Program-made: the position numbers and the translations under genes
Assembly: GCA_900545175.1 (NCBI GenBank)
Contig: UQYF01000012.1
Location: 1 to 64,000, forward strand
DNA length: 64,000 bases
Source: an uncultured Eubacteriales bacterium
GTDB taxonomy: Bacteria; Bacillota; Clostridia; Lachnospirales; Lachnospiraceae
Reading direction: 5' to 3'
The notes under the pieces: generated by a model
Told to the model about the DNA's origin: nothing
Database searches by the model: none
The model's input: the letters and a program-made list of their open reading frames with translations, nothing else
Part shown: positions 32,982 through 41,023 of the stretch, one piece after another
Position numbering within the stretch: position 1 is the stretch's first letter
Layout of the letters: each line of letters opens with the position of its first letter

Positions 32982-34256
32982 TTGATTAACAGTGTGTATG
33001 ATTATTATATAAGTACATATGGCAACCGTACAGTGTCACGGCATGATTCTCATAAGCGAAGCGAACTGCGTGATATATACAATAACATTGTAAAGATTAA
33101 CAAAGCCTCCCCCTTATACAAGGTCGATATGTCCGAGAGCTCCCAGAAGCTTGCCATAGATATCAAGGAGGCAGCACGGGCTCTTACAGATACGCTCAGT
33201 GATATCACTGATATTGCCGATGATTCAATGCCTGTCGGCATCACTGCCTCATCCGACAATCCATCACTCGTCACAGCAGATTACTCCGGAAGTGATATGC
33301 CTGATGAGAAGGAGCTTGCATTTAACGTCAAGCAGCTCGCATCGCCACAGGTCAATGTCGGAGAATATGTATCTTCAGGAGCTAAGATCCTATTTCCGGG
33401 TACTTATTCCTTCAACATTGAGACAGCCGACAACACATATTCCCTTGAATTTGCTGTCAGCGAGGATGACAATAACGGAAGAATACTTGATAAGCTTGCC
33501 AACTCAATATCCCACTCCGGCATAGGTCTTGACGCAGAAGTGATTCAGAACGAGTATGCACAGAAGGCTCTCAAGATAACTTCACAGACAACCGGAAGCC
33601 ACAAAGGCTCCCCTACACAGTTCAGGATAACCGAAGGTACCGATAATCATCTGACAGGTGCCGTCAGACTGTATGGTCTTGACAATATAGAAAGTTATCC
33701 ATCGAATGCAGTATTTGACTTAAATGGCAAGTCGTCCATCTCTGAGAACAATTCATTTATTGTCGATGGCAGGTATGAAGTTACACTCCACGGAACCTCT
33801 GACGAGTACGGCACCGGAACCATAAGTGCCAGAAAAGACGGTCGCGCCCTCATCGATGAGTACAACCGTCTTGCAGACAACTATAACCGTTTTCTTGAGC
33901 TTGCGAACCGCAAGGACACTCATGAGCTGCGTATGCTTCGCTCAACTGTAACATCCACAGTCAAGCGCTATAAGTCTACACTTGAAAACAACGGCTTTTC
34001 CATCAATGATGACAATACGCTCTCTGTGAACACAGATAATCTCAGTGAATCTGTAAAATCAGGCTCCATATTTGACAATCTCAAGAACCTTGGCAGCTTC
34101 AAGGAAGCACTGAAAAAGAGAGTAGAAAATATTGAGCTCAACCCAATGGAATACATAAATAAAAAAATAGTGGCATACAAGAATCCGCAAAAGCTTATCA
34201 CAGCTCCTTATGCCACATCAATATATACAGGAATGATGTTTGACCGGTCGCTGTAA
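32982..34256 (+). CDS. FliD-like protein, orphan
   Basis: About 424 residues, only distantly like flagellar cap protein FliD. The stretch ELAFNVKQLASPQVNVGEYVSSG, then TYSLEFAVSE..ILDKLANSISHSGIGLDAEVI.., then KALKITSQTTG, matches the order of the FliD N-terminal D2/D3 region. The C-terminal half has the LIDEYNRLADNYNRFLEL helix typical of its stalk. It lacks the usual ISGLDTDSIV start and the long coiled tail. The TTG at 32982 is chosen because GGAGG lies 8 bases upstream; the GTG at 32973 overlaps that site. It is the only plus-strand gene in this half of the window and stands outside the flagellar cluster. A real FliD is at 45106-47265. Confidence 0.65.
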   Translation: MINSVYDYYISTYGNRTVSRHDSHKRSELRDIYNNIVKINKASPLYKVDMSESSQKLAIDIKEAARALTDTLSDITDIADDSMPVGITASSDNPSLVTADYSGSDMPDEKELAFNVKQLASPQVNVGEYVSSGAKILFPGTYSFNIETADNTYSLEFAVSEDDNNGRILDKLANSISHSGIGLDAEVIQNEYAQKALKITSQTTGSHKGSPTQFRITEGTDNHLTGAVRLYGLDNIESYPSNAVFDLNGKSSISENNSFIVDGRYEVTLHGTSDEYGTGTISARKDGRALIDEYNRLADNYNRFLELANRKDTHELRMLRSTVTSTVKRYKSTLENNGFSINDDNTLSVNTDNLSESVKSGSIFDNLKNLGSFKEALKKRVENIELNPMEYINKKIVAYKNPQKLITAPYATSIYTGMMFDRSL

Positions 34257-34273
34257 GGCAGCCGGTCTTTTTC
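34242..34273 (+). terminator. terminator overlapping the stop of the FliD-like gene
   Basis: GACCGG (34242-34247) pairs with CCGGTC (34262-34267), followed by five T. The TAA stop codon of the gene lies in the loop. Confidence 0.75.
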
Positions 34274-34308
34274 TATCAATTTCCATATGCTTTTATATAC
34301 TTTTCATC

Positions 34309-34508
34309 GGATTATGGTGTCAAAACATGCTCTATGAACCTAAATATGTATAGCATGTTATATTTTTGCATATCACGACTTTTTGAGAAGCCGACATGCA
34401 TAAGTATGACATGTCAATCCCCCTGTCACTGCTTTTGCAGTGACTCAATATAGTAATGTATGAAATCTTAATACATCTTAGACAGTATATTTTACCGGCT
34501 TTGACACT
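34309..34508. repeat. foldback element, copy B
   Basis: Begins GGATTATGGTGTCAAAACATG and ends CGGCTTTGACACT, with an interior like copy C (TATAGCATGTTATATTTTTGC, then CACGACTTTTTGAGAAGCC). A secondary hairpin GTCACTGCTTTTGCAGTGAC is embedded. It fills the gap between the FliD-like gene and the convergent glycosyltransferase gene, and its end abuts the latter's stop codon. Confidence 0.7.
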
Positions 34509-35890
34509 CAGCTTTTCATAATAATGTCCTCAATCACCTGAAGTCTGGCATCGTAATTATGTAACTCTCTTACCTTTTTCTGACCATTAAGAGCAATCCG
34601 CCTGCGCTCATCCTCATGCCTTAGATAATATCTGACTTTTTTTACAAGGTCGGTTTCATCCTCAAACCACACCATATCCTCGCCATTCTTAAAATACATC
34701 ACAAGCTCAGGCTGGAAATTCGTTATACAGAACCCTCCCGCCGACAGAATATCCCACACTCTTAGCGGTATTCCGCTTCTTATGTTCCTTATAGTAAAAT
34801 TGAGATTAATCTTACTAGTGCGGAACACAATAGGCGACTCATCCCAATAGCGCACAGGACCCATATTGTGTGCTAACACGAAGTCCGCATTCTCATCATC
34901 AGTAAATACACTCACGTCAAAATATTTTGACAGCTCTCCCAAAAGCTTATACCTTTCAAGCTGTGCTATCTTAAACCCGAGCACAGTCGTAGAAAATATA
35001 AGGGAGAGATTAGAAAAAGAACGCTCACTCTTCTCTATGCGAAAGTGCTTGTTAAGCTCATCCATTATCTCAGCCGTCAACATTCCGTCAATATAATTTT
35101 CACCATATATCTCCATCTGAAGCTTCATAAGCGCATCAAAATACCCACGGACATAATCCGGAAGCATATCCTTAATCTCGTCATAGGAATTCTTGCGGTA
35201 CATACTGCCGATAAATGATACATCGTAAATAAAATCGCCGGCAGCGTCTCCGTCCGAACCTTTATACCCAGTCTCATCCTCTACACATGCAGCCGCATTA
35301 TTGCCCGGAGCATCCGGTGCATCAAAGGCGCCTTTCTTCTGCCGCATATCCGTCTGCCACTTCTTAATCACATCGTCAGCTCTACGTGTTGCCGCAGCAA
35401 GCGGAAGATAATATACATTTGCGCCGCGCTCCTTAAATTCCATATAGCAGAACTTATCAAATATAAATATATAATTACATTTGTTAAAAATAGACTGATG
35501 ATACATGGTAGACAACGGACTGTCACATGTCCAGCAGATATATTTAACCTTGGAATGAAAAAATTGTTCACAAATATCTGAGATAATCGGAAAATAATTC
35601 ACAGAAAACACTGCGTCATACACATAATTTGTATCGCCTTCTGCTTCTTGACCATCATGCTCCACATAATCTGTATAATTTTTTTCATCATCGCAATCAC
35701 AGTCCGCACTGCATACTGCTGAATCGTCATTTATACTCATCTTTTTGATGAACTTGTCCGTGAAATTATCATCCACCTCAAAATTTCCAAGCTCCATCTC
35801 AAATGTGTCAACCACATGGCCGCGCTGTCTCAAAGCTTCTATTATATCCGACTGGTTATATGCTTTCCAGCAATAAAATAAAATTCTCAT
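34508..35890 (-). CDS. CgeB-like glycosyltransferase
   Basis: Cytoplasmic protein of about 460 residues resembling the DUF3880/CgeB group of GT-B glycosyltransferases. The N-terminal domain (MRILFYCWKAYNQSDIIEALRQRG, then VFSVNYFPIISDICEQF and WTCDSP) has the acceptor-side fold. The C-terminal domain has the donor-side pattern (SKINLNFTIRNIRSGIPLRVWDILSAGGFCITNFQPEL). An acidic, low-complexity insert lies near 60-95. Such proteins often occur near flagellar genes and decorate flagellin or surface polymers; that link is inference here. Upstream lie decayed fragments of another glycosyltransferase and a dehydrogenase. Confidence 0.75.
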   Translation of the reverse strand: MRILFYCWKAYNQSDIIEALRQRGHVVDTFEMELGNFEVDDNFTDKFIKKMSINDDSAVCSADCDCDDEKNYTDYVEHDGQEAEGDTNYVYDAVFSVNYFPIISDICEQFFHSKVKYICWTCDSPLSTMYHQSIFNKCNYIFIFDKFCYMEFKERGANVYYLPLAAATRRADDVIKKWQTDMRQKKGAFDAPDAPGNNAAACVEDETGYKGSDGDAAGDFIYDVSFIGSMYRKNSYDEIKDMLPDYVRGYFDALMKLQMEIYGENYIDGMLTAEIMDELNKHFRIEKSERSFSNLSLIFSTTVLGFKIAQLERYKLLGELSKYFDVSVFTDDENADFVLAHNMGPVRYWDESPIVFRTSKINLNFTIRNIRSGIPLRVWDILSAGGFCITNFQPELVMYFKNGEDMVWFEDETDLVKKVRYYLRHEDERRRIALNGQKKVRELHNYDARLQVIEDIIMKS

Positions 35891-35909
35891 AGCTTCTGCC
35901 CAATCTTTT

Positions 35910-36012
35910 TTATATAGTCTTTATCCTGTCCTCAAATCGTAACCCACGCATTATAAGCTCACGCCCGGACTGTGCTATACGCATACGTTTATCATCATAA
36001 TCATGGCATAAT
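35910..36012 (-). pseudogene. C-terminal fragment of a glycosyltransferase
   Basis: One frame reads DDKRMRIAQSGRELIMRG and then FEDRIKTI before a TAA. This is the usual end of a CgeB-like or group 1 glycosyltransferase. Nothing upstream continues it; a dehydrogenase fragment in another frame overlaps it. It suggests a lost gene once next to the glycosyltransferase at 34508-35890. Confidence 0.55.
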
Positions 36013-36126
36013 GCCAGTCATCCATATCATAATCACCTGCCGCCGCTCCATAATATGATGAATTCCATGTTCCGGTCACGATAAGCTGATGCCTTAATAT
36101 CTTCCAATATATATCACGCTTAATTT
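35975..36126 (-). pseudogene. fragment of a zinc-type alcohol/polyol dehydrogenase
   Basis: One frame reads RDIYWKILRHQLIVTGTWNSS, then DMDDWHYAM, ending at TAG (35975-35977). This is the C-terminal signature of sorbitol- or galactitol-1-phosphate-type dehydrogenases (KILRKQL..GTWNSS..DW..A). No catalytic domain remains and there is no start. Family match from memory. Confidence 0.55.
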
Positions 36127-36165
36127 TCTTATGCCTGTGCATCACACATAGCTTTTCCTATACTT

Positions 36166-37032
36166 TTACTCTCCATATATTTCAGCAAGTCTTTCCTGAC
36201 ATTTCTTGCAAGGACGCTCTCCTGTTTCTTCCAGATGGTCATACAGACCATATTTTATATCGGCACTATACTTTTCAAGATATTGACAATCCCTGAATGC
36301 ATGGAATAATTTGAATCTATTATTCTCGATTGTATAAACTAACTCGAAAATTTTGGCAATTATCTTATAGTGTCTGTCATTGAATTCCTCACCGATACTC
36401 ACAATAATATATGTCTCTCCGAATACCAGTCCGGCGTATTCAGTGCGTGCCGCATCATAATCCGGGTCTGTAACAGATATATCTTCATAGTGGACACCGT
36501 TATAATCAAATTTAGCCCTATAGTGCGCCTGATACCCATCATCCTGATATTTTTTCTTAGGATACAGTTCAAGGTTATCTACCTTGACCATTGTCAGGGA
36601 ACTGCCATTTCTCATAGCTTCCTCCACAGAAAGAGACCTTGAACTATTCATATAGATATATTGTGAATTTCCAATCGGTGCAATTCTCATGACTTCATCA
36701 ATATCCGACTTCCTGACAAACTCAAATCTGCCAAGCACAAAATAATTCTCCGGCTGAATTGCAAACATATTGTCATCATAATCCTTTATACAATTACTAT
36801 CTCTAAACTTCCGTGTCATCTTCTCGACATCAACGCTTATCACATCGAGCGGCTTACACATATTCCCATCAGCATACACTACTTCCGTATTATTTATCTT
36901 GAAGTATTCATGATTACCGATAAGTCTAATCCAAGAATTAGCATTTCCAAGCTCTATACCTGCAACACAATATCCACCCTCTTCGCCCTTGTGCTTATCA
37001 GACATAGTCAACACAATAATCTCTTTTCTCAT
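36166..37032 (-). CDS. dual-OB-like protein of a DUF488 operon
   Basis: Cytoplasmic protein of about 288 residues with no signal or membrane segment. The N-terminus (KEIIVLTMSDKHKGEEGGYCVAG.., SWIRLIG) and the C-terminal CKKCQ pair are the most distinctive parts. The overall beta-rich pattern resembles the dual OB-fold (DuOB) proteins that occur next to DUF488 genes in presumed conflict or nucleic-acid modification systems; I give this family from memory. The C-terminal CxxC (ERPCKKCQERL) could bind metal. The start at 37032 has GGAGGGG just upstream. It follows the second DUF488 gene by 73 bases. Confidence 0.6.
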   Translation of the reverse strand: MRKEIIVLTMSDKHKGEEGGYCVAGIELGNANSWIRLIGNHEYFKINNTEVVYADGNMCKPLDVISVDVEKMTRKFRDSNCIKDYDDNMFAIQPENYFVLGRFEFVRKSDIDEVMRIAPIGNSQYIYMNSSRSLSVEEAMRNGSSLTMVKVDNLELYPKKKYQDDGYQAHYRAKFDYNGVHYEDISVTDPDYDAARTEYAGLVFGETYIIVSIGEEFNDRHYKIIAKIFELVYTIENNRFKLFHAFRDCQYLEKYSADIKYGLYDHLEETGERPCKKCQERLAEIYGE

Positions 37033-37105
37033 AGTACCCCTCCATGTCACAACCATGTGGTGATTCGCATCAATATTCTTTGCAGAATTCTATGCGCATC
37101 GTCTT

Positions 37106-37543
37106 CTATATATGTCTTATGTCACAGCCTAAGCATTCCTGTATATATTCGGCTAACAGTCTTCTGTGGCACATTTCCGGTGTAGGCTCAGAACACAGAA
37201 ATAATACTCTCTCATATTTTCCGAAGTTTTTCTCAAACAGCTTCTCAACTTTTCTCTCTTTGATCAAAGCATTGTACTGTACTGTATACTCATTCCAGTC
37301 AATAGTTCCCTTCTTATATCCGTCAAGAATCGGCTTTGTCGGTGCAAAGCCCAACATATGGCTATATTCGCAGTGGCATATCTCTTTAAGAAAATAAGCC
37401 AAATCTTTGCCCTTGGTAAACCCTGCGAGCTGAGAACGGTTATTCAATCTCACATCTATCAGAATCTCAATATTATTCTTTGAAATCAGATTAAAAAAAG
37501 TCTGTGCATCCTTCTGTGCAAACCCCATTGTATATATCGTCAT
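37106..37543 (-). CDS. DUF488 family protein, short
   Basis: About 145 residues, second of two adjacent DUF488 proteins. It retains the family frame: YTMGFAQKDAQTFFNLI (for the usual TIGHS..), IDVRLN, and the C-terminal FLCSEPTPEMCHRRLLAEY with the conserved Cys, Glu and Cys-His-Arg. The biochemical role of DUF488 is not established; the invariant C..CHR cluster suggests a catalytic or metal site. Its start overlaps the upstream gene's stop by four bases (ATGA), and GGAGG lies 6 bases upstream, so translation is coupled. Confidence 0.85.
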   Translation of the reverse strand: MTIYTMGFAQKDAQTFFNLISKNNIEILIDVRLNNRSQLAGFTKGKDLAYFLKEICHCEYSHMLGFAPTKPILDGYKKGTIDWNEYTVQYNALIKERKVEKLFEKNFGKYERVLFLCSEPTPEMCHRRLLAEYIQECLGCDIRHI

Positions 37544-38163
37544 AGCTGACCTCCTTCATTTATATTAAATCCAATCTCCTTATTGCGAAGCCTATATGCA
37601 TCTTCTAACCACTCTTTCTCGCTCTTTGGCTGTTCGAAAAGAGATATTTGATGTATATCTACGTTCTCTTTTTTCTCCAGATTATCAAGTAACCTTATAT
37701 TTATCTCATCCTGTGTTTCCAAATGTCCGTCAGCATGTATATGCTGCACATTCACACCGTTCAACTCGAATCCGCGTGATACCATAATTGTTCTATGGCA
37801 GTCAAATGGATCCTTCTCTGTACACATAAGTGCTATATTATGCCCGGAAGCTAAACCAAGCATCACATTGTCAAGCCCCTTCTTAAACAGTTCTGATGCT
37901 CTTGCCTTCTCGAAATCAAGATAACCTTCTGCACAATACAAGGTTCTATCCGTTGGTCTTGCCCCAAAGAACTTTCCCATAGGGCAGTATACGATATTAT
38001 TCTTTTTCAGATAGTCCTCAATGACATCCTTGTTAAACTGACTTGCAAACCTAGAAAACGGACTGCTTCTCACATCAAGAACATAATCGATATTGTGCTG
38101 CCTGAGCAGACCAAGAAAATATTCCTGAGTGTGCGTGGAATGCCCAATAGTAAATAAACTCAT
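37540..38163 (-). CDS. DUF488 family protein, long
   Basis: About 207 residues. It shows the canonical start FTIGHSTHTQEYFLGLL, then DVRSSPFSRFASQFN, and the C-terminal MCTEKDPFDCHR (conserved Cys, Glu, Asp-Pro, Cys-His-Arg). A 40-residue C-terminal extension (ISLFEQPKSEKEWLEDAYRLR) goes beyond the core domain. First gene of a three-gene operon with the short DUF488 and the OB-like protein. AAGGAG lies 12 bases before the start. The duplicated but divergent DUF488 pair suggests a heteromer. Function not known. Confidence 0.88.
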   Translation of the reverse strand: MSLFTIGHSTHTQEYFLGLLRQHNIDYVLDVRSSPFSRFASQFNKDVIEDYLKKNNIVYCPMGKFFGARPTDRTLYCAEGYLDFEKARASELFKKGLDNVMLGLASGHNIALMCTEKDPFDCHRTIMVSRGFELNGVNVQHIHADGHLETQDEINIRLLDNLEKKENVDIHQISLFEQPKSEKEWLEDAYRLRNKEIGFNINEGGQL

Positions 38164-38283
38164 CTTTTTAAGTCACTCCTTTTAAAATTTGGGAATTCAG
38201 GTATAGTTTTTTGCTTATAATTTATAATATACAATTTATGAGGGCTGTGTCGTGTCCTATAATCTTTTTCTTAGATTATACAA

Positions 38284-38324
38284 CAAGCCGCCACAAAAAG
38301 CTATGTGCGGTTTGTGGCGGCTTG
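38284..38324. terminator. 12-bp perfect hairpin between accessory cassettes
   Basis: CAAGCCGCCACA (38284-38295) and TGTGGCGGCTTG (38313-38324) are perfect complements. It lies 14 bases after the stop of the upstream three-gene cassette and before the DUF488 operon. It lacks a clean T run on the minus strand, so termination is likely but not certain. Confidence 0.55.
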
Positions 38325-38337
38325 ATATATAGCCATA

Positions 38338-38727
38338 TTATATCCATTTAACTTGTGTTTCATAAATTACAACTTCTGAACTATCAGCCAAAATTAATGC
38401 CTTTAGATTTCCTAATGGAGCTTTATCTTCATTATCAAAAATTTCTGCATGGTAAATATTATTTGAGGTTTCAGGAATAACCGCCATGTTGTTATCTATG
38501 CAAACTTCAGCCCCTACTTTGACTAAACCCTTAAATCTCTTATCAAAACGGTCTTTGAATTTTTTGATGATCTCTTCTTCCTCCCGCCCACCATCTCTGT
38601 CTACCGAAACACCATTCTCTTGTTTAAAAAGTGCTGATGTCGGATGTCCATCTTCATCCATAGCATCCGGCTGAGATCTTTTTATCATTCTATATAGCAC
38701 TTCATTTCTCTGCACTGTTGCTTCCAT
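38338..38727 (-). CDS. hypothetical protein, last gene of three-gene cassette
   Basis: About 120-129 residues, not recognised. The N-terminal half holds a polar motif PDAMDEDGHPTSALFKQ and then NGVSVDRDGGREEEE, rich in conserved-looking acidic residues and an Arg, followed by a small beta-rich part (VCIDNNMAVIPET.., ALILADSSEVVIYE). The pattern suggests a small soluble enzyme or effector rather than a regulator. It overlaps the preceding gene by up to 26 bases. The start is uncertain: the ATG at 38727 has no ribosome site, while a GTG near 38715 has GGAAG upstream. Confidence 0.6.
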   Translation of the reverse strand: MEATVQRNEVLYRMIKRSQPDAMDEDGHPTSALFKQENGVSVDRDGGREEEEIIKKFKDRFDKRFKGLVKVGAEVCIDNNMAVIPETSNNIYHAEIFDNEDKAPLGNLKALILADSSEVVIYETQVKWI

Positions 38728-39271
38728 AAAAATTATCTACAATCTCCTTAATCTGACTTTCTTCTGAATCGGTCAATTGCCATTCTTTTGCTTTTGAATA
38801 TATCCTTTTAGGTACTTGTAAACACAAAGTTCTATCCTCAAAAATTTCAAGCTCTAAATAACTCTTGTCTCCTAGTTCATACTGAAATTGAATACTATTT
38901 CTTCCGGTTGGATAAATCGATGGCTGTATAGAAAGTAAATTTATAATTCTTTCACACTTATATACTAATGTATCCGTAAAAGCCCTTGCACCATACCCAT
39001 TCCAATCATCCGGCAATTTTCTTATGTCATTCAATCGACTAAGACTCTTGGCAATGTCTGGTTTCATAATCAGTCCACTTCTACTATCATAAATAAATAT
39101 TACAACAGATTCCATATTTTTACTAATGCTATGGGCAATGCTATTGTTAATATTCATTCTATTGTCCAAAATCTCAAAATATGTATTATTTACACTGATT
39201 TTATCACTGCATCTAAAAAAATTGGAGTCATTAGATAATCTTACGCAATTTGTCACCATAATTTTACTCAT
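38702..39271 (-). CDS. hypothetical protein, middle gene of three-gene cassette
   Basis: About 189 residues, not recognised by name. The C-terminal half has a distinctive motif set (KLPDDWNGYGARAF, then YPTGRNSIQFQYELGDKSYLELEIFED) that I associate with small uncharacterised proteins carried by mobile or defence regions; the association is weak. The N-terminal half is Asn/Ser-rich without a clear domain. The start at 39271 overlaps the upstream stop by eight bases (ATGAGTAA), which argues for tight coupling with the DUF6941-like gene. Confidence 0.6.
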   Translation of the reverse strand: MSKIMVTNCVRLSNDSNFFRCSDKISVNNTYFEILDNRMNINNSIAHSISKNMESVVIFIYDSRSGLIMKPDIAKSLSRLNDIRKLPDDWNGYGARAFTDTLVYKCERIINLLSIQPSIYPTGRNSIQFQYELGDKSYLELEIFEDRTLCLQVPKRIYSKAKEWQLTDSEESQIKEIVDNFYGSNSAEK

Positions 39272-39665
39272 TCTTTCCTTTTGCAAATATATAATATTCT
39301 CCTACCGTTTTTCCATCTAATACTACCTCCGTTGAATATAAACCTGATTTTTTCAAGTCGACATTTTGTAATCCAGCTGCCACATTAACTCCCATATATT
39401 CATCCGGCAAATTACTATTAGAATCTTTTTTATATGTTATAATCGCATTATCAATTCCGGCAATTATATTTTTGTCCGAATCTTTAAATTTTAAATCCAG
39501 TAAATGCTCACCTTCAGTAATATCTAATAAAGAAAAACATACTGAAAATGAAAAAAGCCCCGGAATATATTCAGGTGTAAGCGTATTCAAAATGCCAACC
39601 ACATCTGTTCTTCCATCAACCGAATTCACATTCAAACAATATATAAAATTTTTAATATTAGCCAT
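39264..39665 (-). CDS. DUF6941-like protein, first gene of three-gene cassette
   Basis: About 133 residues, predicted all-beta. KNFIYCLNVNSVDGRTDVVGI, then TPEYIPGLFSFSVCFSLLDITEGEHLLDLKF and GLYSTEVVLDGKTVGEYYIFA fit the pattern of DUF6941 proteins (a beta-sandwich of unknown role). The start at 39665 has AGAGGTG 8 bases upstream. It opens a cassette of three overlapping genes. AT content is visibly higher than in the flagellar genes, consistent with acquisition. Family assignment from memory. Confidence 0.65.
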   Translation of the reverse strand: MANIKNFIYCLNVNSVDGRTDVVGILNTLTPEYIPGLFSFSVCFSLLDITEGEHLLDLKFKDSDKNIIAGIDNAIITYKKDSNSNLPDEYMGVNVAAGLQNVDLKKSGLYSTEVVLDGKTVGEYYIFAKGKNE

Positions 39666-39882
39666 CACAATTACACCTCTTCCATTTACAAATCAATAAT
39701 ATAAAATCAACCATAATCAGACATCTATATTAAAAAGTGTCATCTTATATATAAAATCCATATGATACACTACATCAAATATAATGTATCATATTATCTA
39801 ATATTATGCAATTTTCTTTATATTTAATATTTCATATTCTTAACCATACTTTCCCACCTTCTTTTTAATTCCTAATATATCA

Positions 39883-40167
39883 TCACAATTCCACATATCC
39901 CTTCCTATTATTCTCTTCATAATAAGCCTTATATCGATACGCAGTCCTCCTGCTGATATCCCCCATCTGTACAATCTCCATAATTGTCATCCCACTTTCC
40001 AGCTTAAGCACAAAATCATTATAAGATACCATCCATGCATCGTTATGTTTCTTCCTGCCTCCAATGTTTCTATTCTTATATACTTCCAACTCTGCTCTTA
40101 GCCTGCCATTCTCCAATTCCAGTTCTTTAATACGCCTCAATGCATCTTCTAACGTATCGACATTCAT
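39883..40167 (-). CDS. small coiled-coil/HTH protein
   Basis: About 94 residues. The N-terminal coiled coil (TLEDALRRIKELELENGRLRAELE) is followed by a basic stretch and a resolvase-type helix-turn-helix (GMTIMEIVQMGDISRRTAYRYKAYYEE). It resembles the C-terminal DNA-binding tail of serine recombinases or small regulators of mobile elements, without a catalytic domain. The start at 40167 has GGGGGTG 9 bases upstream. It lies next to an IS66 remnant, so it may belong to an old mobile element. Confidence 0.65.
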   Translation of the reverse strand: MNVDTLEDALRRIKELELENGRLRAELEVYKNRNIGGRKKHNDAWMVSYNDFVLKLESGMTIMEIVQMGDISRRTAYRYKAYYEENNRKGYVEL

Positions 40168-40354
40168 ACTATTATTCACCCCCACTTCCTGAATTAGTCT
40201 TGTTATATCACTTTGTTCATTAATACCAGTTTAACTTATGCTCCATATTGTGTCAATATGGTTTTTGGCACTTTATATATTTAAATTTTTTTGCATATAT
40301 ATTATTTTCATTCATGTAGGCTTAACATCTTATACGATACCATCTTCTTAAAAT

Positions 40355-40388
40355 ATCAGACTACCTACCAAAAGGTAAGTAGTCTGAT
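40355..40388. repeat. 15-bp inverted repeat (terminator-like)
   Basis: ATCAGACTACCTACC and GGTAAGTAGTCTGAT pair with one mismatch around AAAA. It lies just outside the left edge of the IS66 remnant and is followed by CCCTCTTTTG, so it may be a rho-independent terminator on the plus strand. Confidence 0.55.
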
Positions 40389-40407
40389 CCCTCTTTTGAA
40401 TATACGT

Positions 40408-40790
40408 AAGCGCTCAATAAGTTAGTGCCTTTCACCACAGCCATAATCCATGGGATAATAAACTCCATATATTAACGCGAGTTATAGTATTGCGTAGTAA
40501 TGCGAGGAGGTTGGTCATGGATCAAATTACAAATGTTCGTCGGCATCTAAAACGTGAGGAATGGAAATCGCTTATCAGCGAATGTCGAGCAAGCGGTATG
40601 ACTGTAAAAGCCTGGTGTAAAGCAAATGGCATTATAGAACAGACATATTACAGAAATCTAAAAATGCTGCGGGAAGAAATGTTAGAATCTCTTCCGGCTC
40701 CGATTGTTAATAATGATGAGATGGTTTCATCTTATTATACAAAAGATTAGAGAATGGTACATTTAAATGGTCGCGTAATGACTCCTCCGC
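40408..40790 (+). mobile_element. truncated IS66-family element
   Basis: Starts with CGTAAGCGCTCAATAAGTTA, like the GTAAGCG terminus of IS66 elements, and contains only the first small gene (40517-40750). The second accessory gene and the DDE transposase gene expected downstream are absent, and I cannot place the right end. Dead remnant. Confidence 0.6.
40517..40750 (+). CDS. IS66 TnpA-like accessory protein
   Basis: 77-residue protein with an HTH of the IS66 OrfA type (REEWKSLISECRASGMTVKAWCKANGI and then EQTYYRNLKMLRE). GAGGAGG lies 6 bases before the ATG at 40517. In complete elements it is followed by tnpB and tnpC; neither is present, so this copy has no transposition function of its own. 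Confidence 0.75.
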   Translation: MDQITNVRRHLKREEWKSLISECRASGMTVKAWCKANGIIEQTYYRNLKMLREEMLESLPAPIVNNDEMVSSYYTKD

Positions 40791-41023
40791 ACCGGAGGAA
40801 CGTATTTTGTGTATTTTCTGAGCTGTATGTGTTCTCTGCATACTCCATACCTGCCATACAGGAATTGTATTTTCATTACATTGTAATCACACAACAATAT
40901 ACTCTTGTGTTGTATACTATCCCGGCTTATCAGTTGTCCTGATAGGTTAATGGATTCTCAAGCATAGACCCCTGAATATCTGCCGGGAAATGGCGGATTA
41001 AGTCCAACAGTATTTCGCAAGTA
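40751..41023. other. non-coding stretch after the IS66 remnant
   Basis: No convincing gene. It holds a small stem (CCTCC-GCACC-GGAGG near 40783) and a hairpin (TATCAG-TTGTC-CTGATA near 40928). Probably decayed mobile-element sequence. Confidence 0.4.

Noticed and set aside
37106..38163. The two DUF488 genes as one frameshifted gene
   Set aside because: Each contains a complete start and CHR motif, and the 4-base ATGA overlap has its own ribosome site.
40408..41023. Active IS66 transposon
   Set aside because: Only the first accessory gene is present; no tnpB, no transposase and no identifiable right end.
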